The notes below the pieces were generated by a model. It worked only from the letters and a program-made list of their open reading frames with translations, did no database searches and was not told the DNA's origin. Positions 7,011 to 8,231 of a stretch of DNA of 8,231 bases are shown here, in pieces (the stretch's first letter is position 1; every line of letters begins with the position of its first letter). The translations under genes were made by a program, and so were the position numbers. This stretch comes from Acetatifactor sp. (GTDB lineage Bacteria > Bacillota > Clostridia > Lachnospirales > Lachnospiraceae). Where the stretch lies: NCBI GenBank assembly GCA_024699575.1, contig JAILPF010000525.1, positions 1 through 8,231 of the forward strand, in the 5' to 3' direction.

Positions 7011-7478
7011 CTAGGGCATCAACCCTATTCCCAGCAAACCACTTATCCAGTAAATCAATCCCAAAAGCCAGCTAACCACGATTCCGTACAGAATCACAGG
7101 TCCGGCAATGGTAAATATTTTGGCACCGATACCAAATACCTGCCCCTCTTTCTGAAATTCAATCGCCGGGGCAGCCACCGAATTTGCGAAACCTGTAATC
7201 GGCACCAAAGCTCCCGCTCCGCCAAACTTGGCAAGAGGAGGAAAAAGATTCAATCCTGTCAGCAAAACCGATAGGAAAATCAAGCACAGAGAAGTCCAAC
7301 TGCCTGCAGTCTGTTTATCCAACCCGAAGGTCTGCATTGCACAATTTGTGATAAACTGTCCGAGTGTGCAGATAAGACCGCCAACCAAAAATGCCTTAAG
7401 CATTTGAAGCCACAGATTGTGTGTGGGCGTCACCTCTTTGACATAATGCTCATATTCCTTTTTTAACTGTTCATCCAT
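7011..7478 (-). CDS. spoVAC: Stage V sporulation protein AC
   Basis: SpoVAC is an integral protein of the spore inner membrane, part of the SpoVA system that takes up dipicolinic acid with calcium into the forespore and releases it in germination; in Bacillus subtilis it has been described as a mechanosensitive channel. The 155 residues match the family's length (about 150) and pattern. After a short charged head come KAFLVGGLICTLGQ (28-41), a second helix containing LCLIFLSVLLTGL (64-76), FGGAGALVPITGFANS (85-100) and a final hydrophobic stretch (about 121-147). The frame extends to a GTG at 7502, but the head of the B. subtilis protein lines up with the ATG at 7478, so I prefer that start. 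Its AAAGGA is 15 bases away, so the start is not certain. In B. subtilis spoVAC lies between spoVAB and spoVAD. Here neither flanks it: the promoter gap after spoVAA is on one side and the pseudo-kinase gene on the other. Confidence 0.94.
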   Translation of the reverse strand: MDEQLKKEYEHYVKEVTPTHNLWLQMLKAFLVGGLICTLGQFITNCAMQTFGLDKQTAGSWTSLCLIFLSVLLTGLNLFPPLAKFGGAGALVPITGFANSVAAPAIEFQKEGQVFGIGAKIFTIAGPVILYGIVVSWLLGLIYWISGLLGIGLMP

Positions 7479-7571
7479 TCTATTTTTCTGCCATCCTTTC
7501 ACACTTTTTTCTGTCTTGGAATTATTGTGTGAAGTCGGCGAAATATTATACCGGAGAAATCTCTTTTTCCC

Positions 7572-7599
7572 ATTATATGGATGTTCCTTATATTTTCAA
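7572..7599 (-). promoter_or_regulatory. Sigma-A-like promoter upstream of spoVAC
   Basis: In the 138-bp gap between spoVAA and spoVAC the minus strand has TTGAAA (7594-7599), a 16-base spacer and a perfect TATAAT (7572-7577). A second TATAAT (7545-7550) has no convincing -35. I looked for the sigma-G pattern expected of spoVA operons. TGAAAA and CATATAA are both present but only 13 bases apart instead of about 17, so they do not make a good sigma-G site. No intrinsic terminator follows spoVAA, so readthrough from upstream is also possible. Confidence 0.45.
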
Positions 7600-7640
7600 C
7601 ATTGACATTCTAAACTTTATCGGCATTCCCTAAAATTATT

Positions 7641-8231
7641 TTAGTTTTCCTCAATCTTTTCACGTTCAGCATTTGCAATCAAGGATTTGTTCACGTCCTC
7701 CTCATAATTTCTCATCGCAACTTCGATTGGTGTCGGGTCCTTGGTAATCCTTCGCCCGCCCACATGGTTAAAAAATAAAACGATTCCCAATGCCAGACCT
7801 ATGGAATATGAGATTTCCAATACATTGATACCTTCAGCCTCTCTCCCCATGACAATGCGATAAATCTCTGCAAAGATTTCATTAATCCCTATGTCATTAT
7901 GATACGCCATAATCGTGAATGCCGTCCCAAAGAAACTAATCAGGCAGACCAATGTTATTTTCCATACCTGCAACTTCTGACTTTTTTCCCCATTCTTCAC
8001 ATATTCAATGAGCACATCTGTCTCCCCCACCATCTCCACAACAGCTGCAGGGTTTACTTCCTCAATCAGTCTGATTAGTTTAATTGCGCTCACCACCGTC
8101 CTTTGGGGCTCATTCTCGTCAAAACGATGTATCCGTACCTCCTCTAGCTTGGCTGTAGTCTGGGAATCTGAACACTGTATATTTCCTATCTGATTCAGAT
8201 ATACATCCCGCTGCGTCACCTCCACGTTCCT
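7641..8231 (-). CDS. spoVAA: Stage V sporulation protein AA, 5' end outside the window
   Basis: SpoVAA is a membrane component of the SpoVA dipicolinate transport system of spores. About 196 residues are visible, close to the full family length (about 200). They show a soluble N-terminal part, then two membrane segments (about 88-107 and 136-153, counted from the GTG at 8225) and a C-terminal tail with DPTPIEVAMRNYEEDVN, a typical family ending. The GTG at 8225 is unlikely to be the true start: the frame continues open to the window edge (Arg-Asn before it), and the visible beginning lines up with a little way inside the SpoVAA N-terminal domain. I therefore call it partial, missing a few N-terminal residues. 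In Bacillus the next gene is spoVAB, immediately adjacent; here none follows within the 138-bp gap. Confidence 0.9.
   Translation of the reverse strand, partial: RNVEVTQRDVYLNQIGNIQCSDSQTTAKLEEVRIHRFDENEPQRTVVSAIKLIRLIEEVNPAAVVEMVGETDVLIEYVKNGEKSQKLQVWKITLVCLISFFGTAFTIMAYHNDIGINEIFAEIYRIVMGREAEGINVLEISYSIGLALGIVLFFNHVGGRRITKDPTPIEVAMRNYEEDVNKSLIANAEREKIEEN

Noticed and set aside
7479..7502. Upstream GTG start for spoVAC
   Set aside because: There is no ribosome site before the GTG, and the known SpoVAC N-terminus aligns with the ATG at 7478; kept as an alternative only.

Overview
The window looks like chromosome of a spore-forming, polysaccharide-degrading Firmicute, most likely a gut or rumen Clostridium relative such as a Lachnospiraceae member. 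Three things point there: two SpoVA sporulation genes, a circularly permuted family 3 glycoside hydrolase of the type described from Butyrivibrio fibrisolvens and Ruminococcus albus, and a seven-helix membrane sensor domain of a style I associate with Lachnospiraceae. The assignment is an inference from protein families, not from a marker gene.

Layout. Every confidently called gene lies on the minus strand, so the order of transcription is from right to left. At the right edge is spoVAA, whose 5' end is outside the window. A 138-bp gap with a good sigma-A-like promoter separates it from spoVAC. Twenty-three bp after spoVAC comes a gene for a seven-helix membrane protein with a degenerate histidine-kinase core and an intact-looking receiver domain. 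That transcript ends at a strong intrinsic terminator at about 5397-5423. The -10/-35 of the next unit sits directly against the terminator. That unit is a two-gene glycosidase operon: first a membrane-anchored or exported GH3 exo-beta-glucanase/glucosidase with a C-terminal CBM6/35-like domain, then, 40 bp on, a cytoplasmic GH3 beta-glucosidase with its domains in permuted order.

The left 330 bp hold the only plausible plus-strand gene, a small membrane protein. Its well-placed ribosome binding site and ATG are out of frame with the body of the protein. The two frames are joined by a -1 shift at an A-AAA-AAC heptamer in a run of eight A. It is either a frameshifted remnant or a programmed frameshift. 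An imperfect 13-bp hairpin covers its stop codon and lies between it and the convergent GH3 operon.

How the genes may work together. The two GH3 enzymes form a plausible outside/inside pair: the exported enzyme trims beta-glucan or similar chains at the surface, and the cytoplasmic one hydrolyses imported short beta-glucosides. SpoVAA and SpoVAC belong to the inner-membrane system that moves dipicolinic acid and its calcium into the forespore and out at germination. The usual partners spoVAB and spoVAD are not next to them; a pseudo-kinase/receiver protein occupies the position after spoVAC. No mobile element, CRISPR array, tRNA or rRNA is visible.
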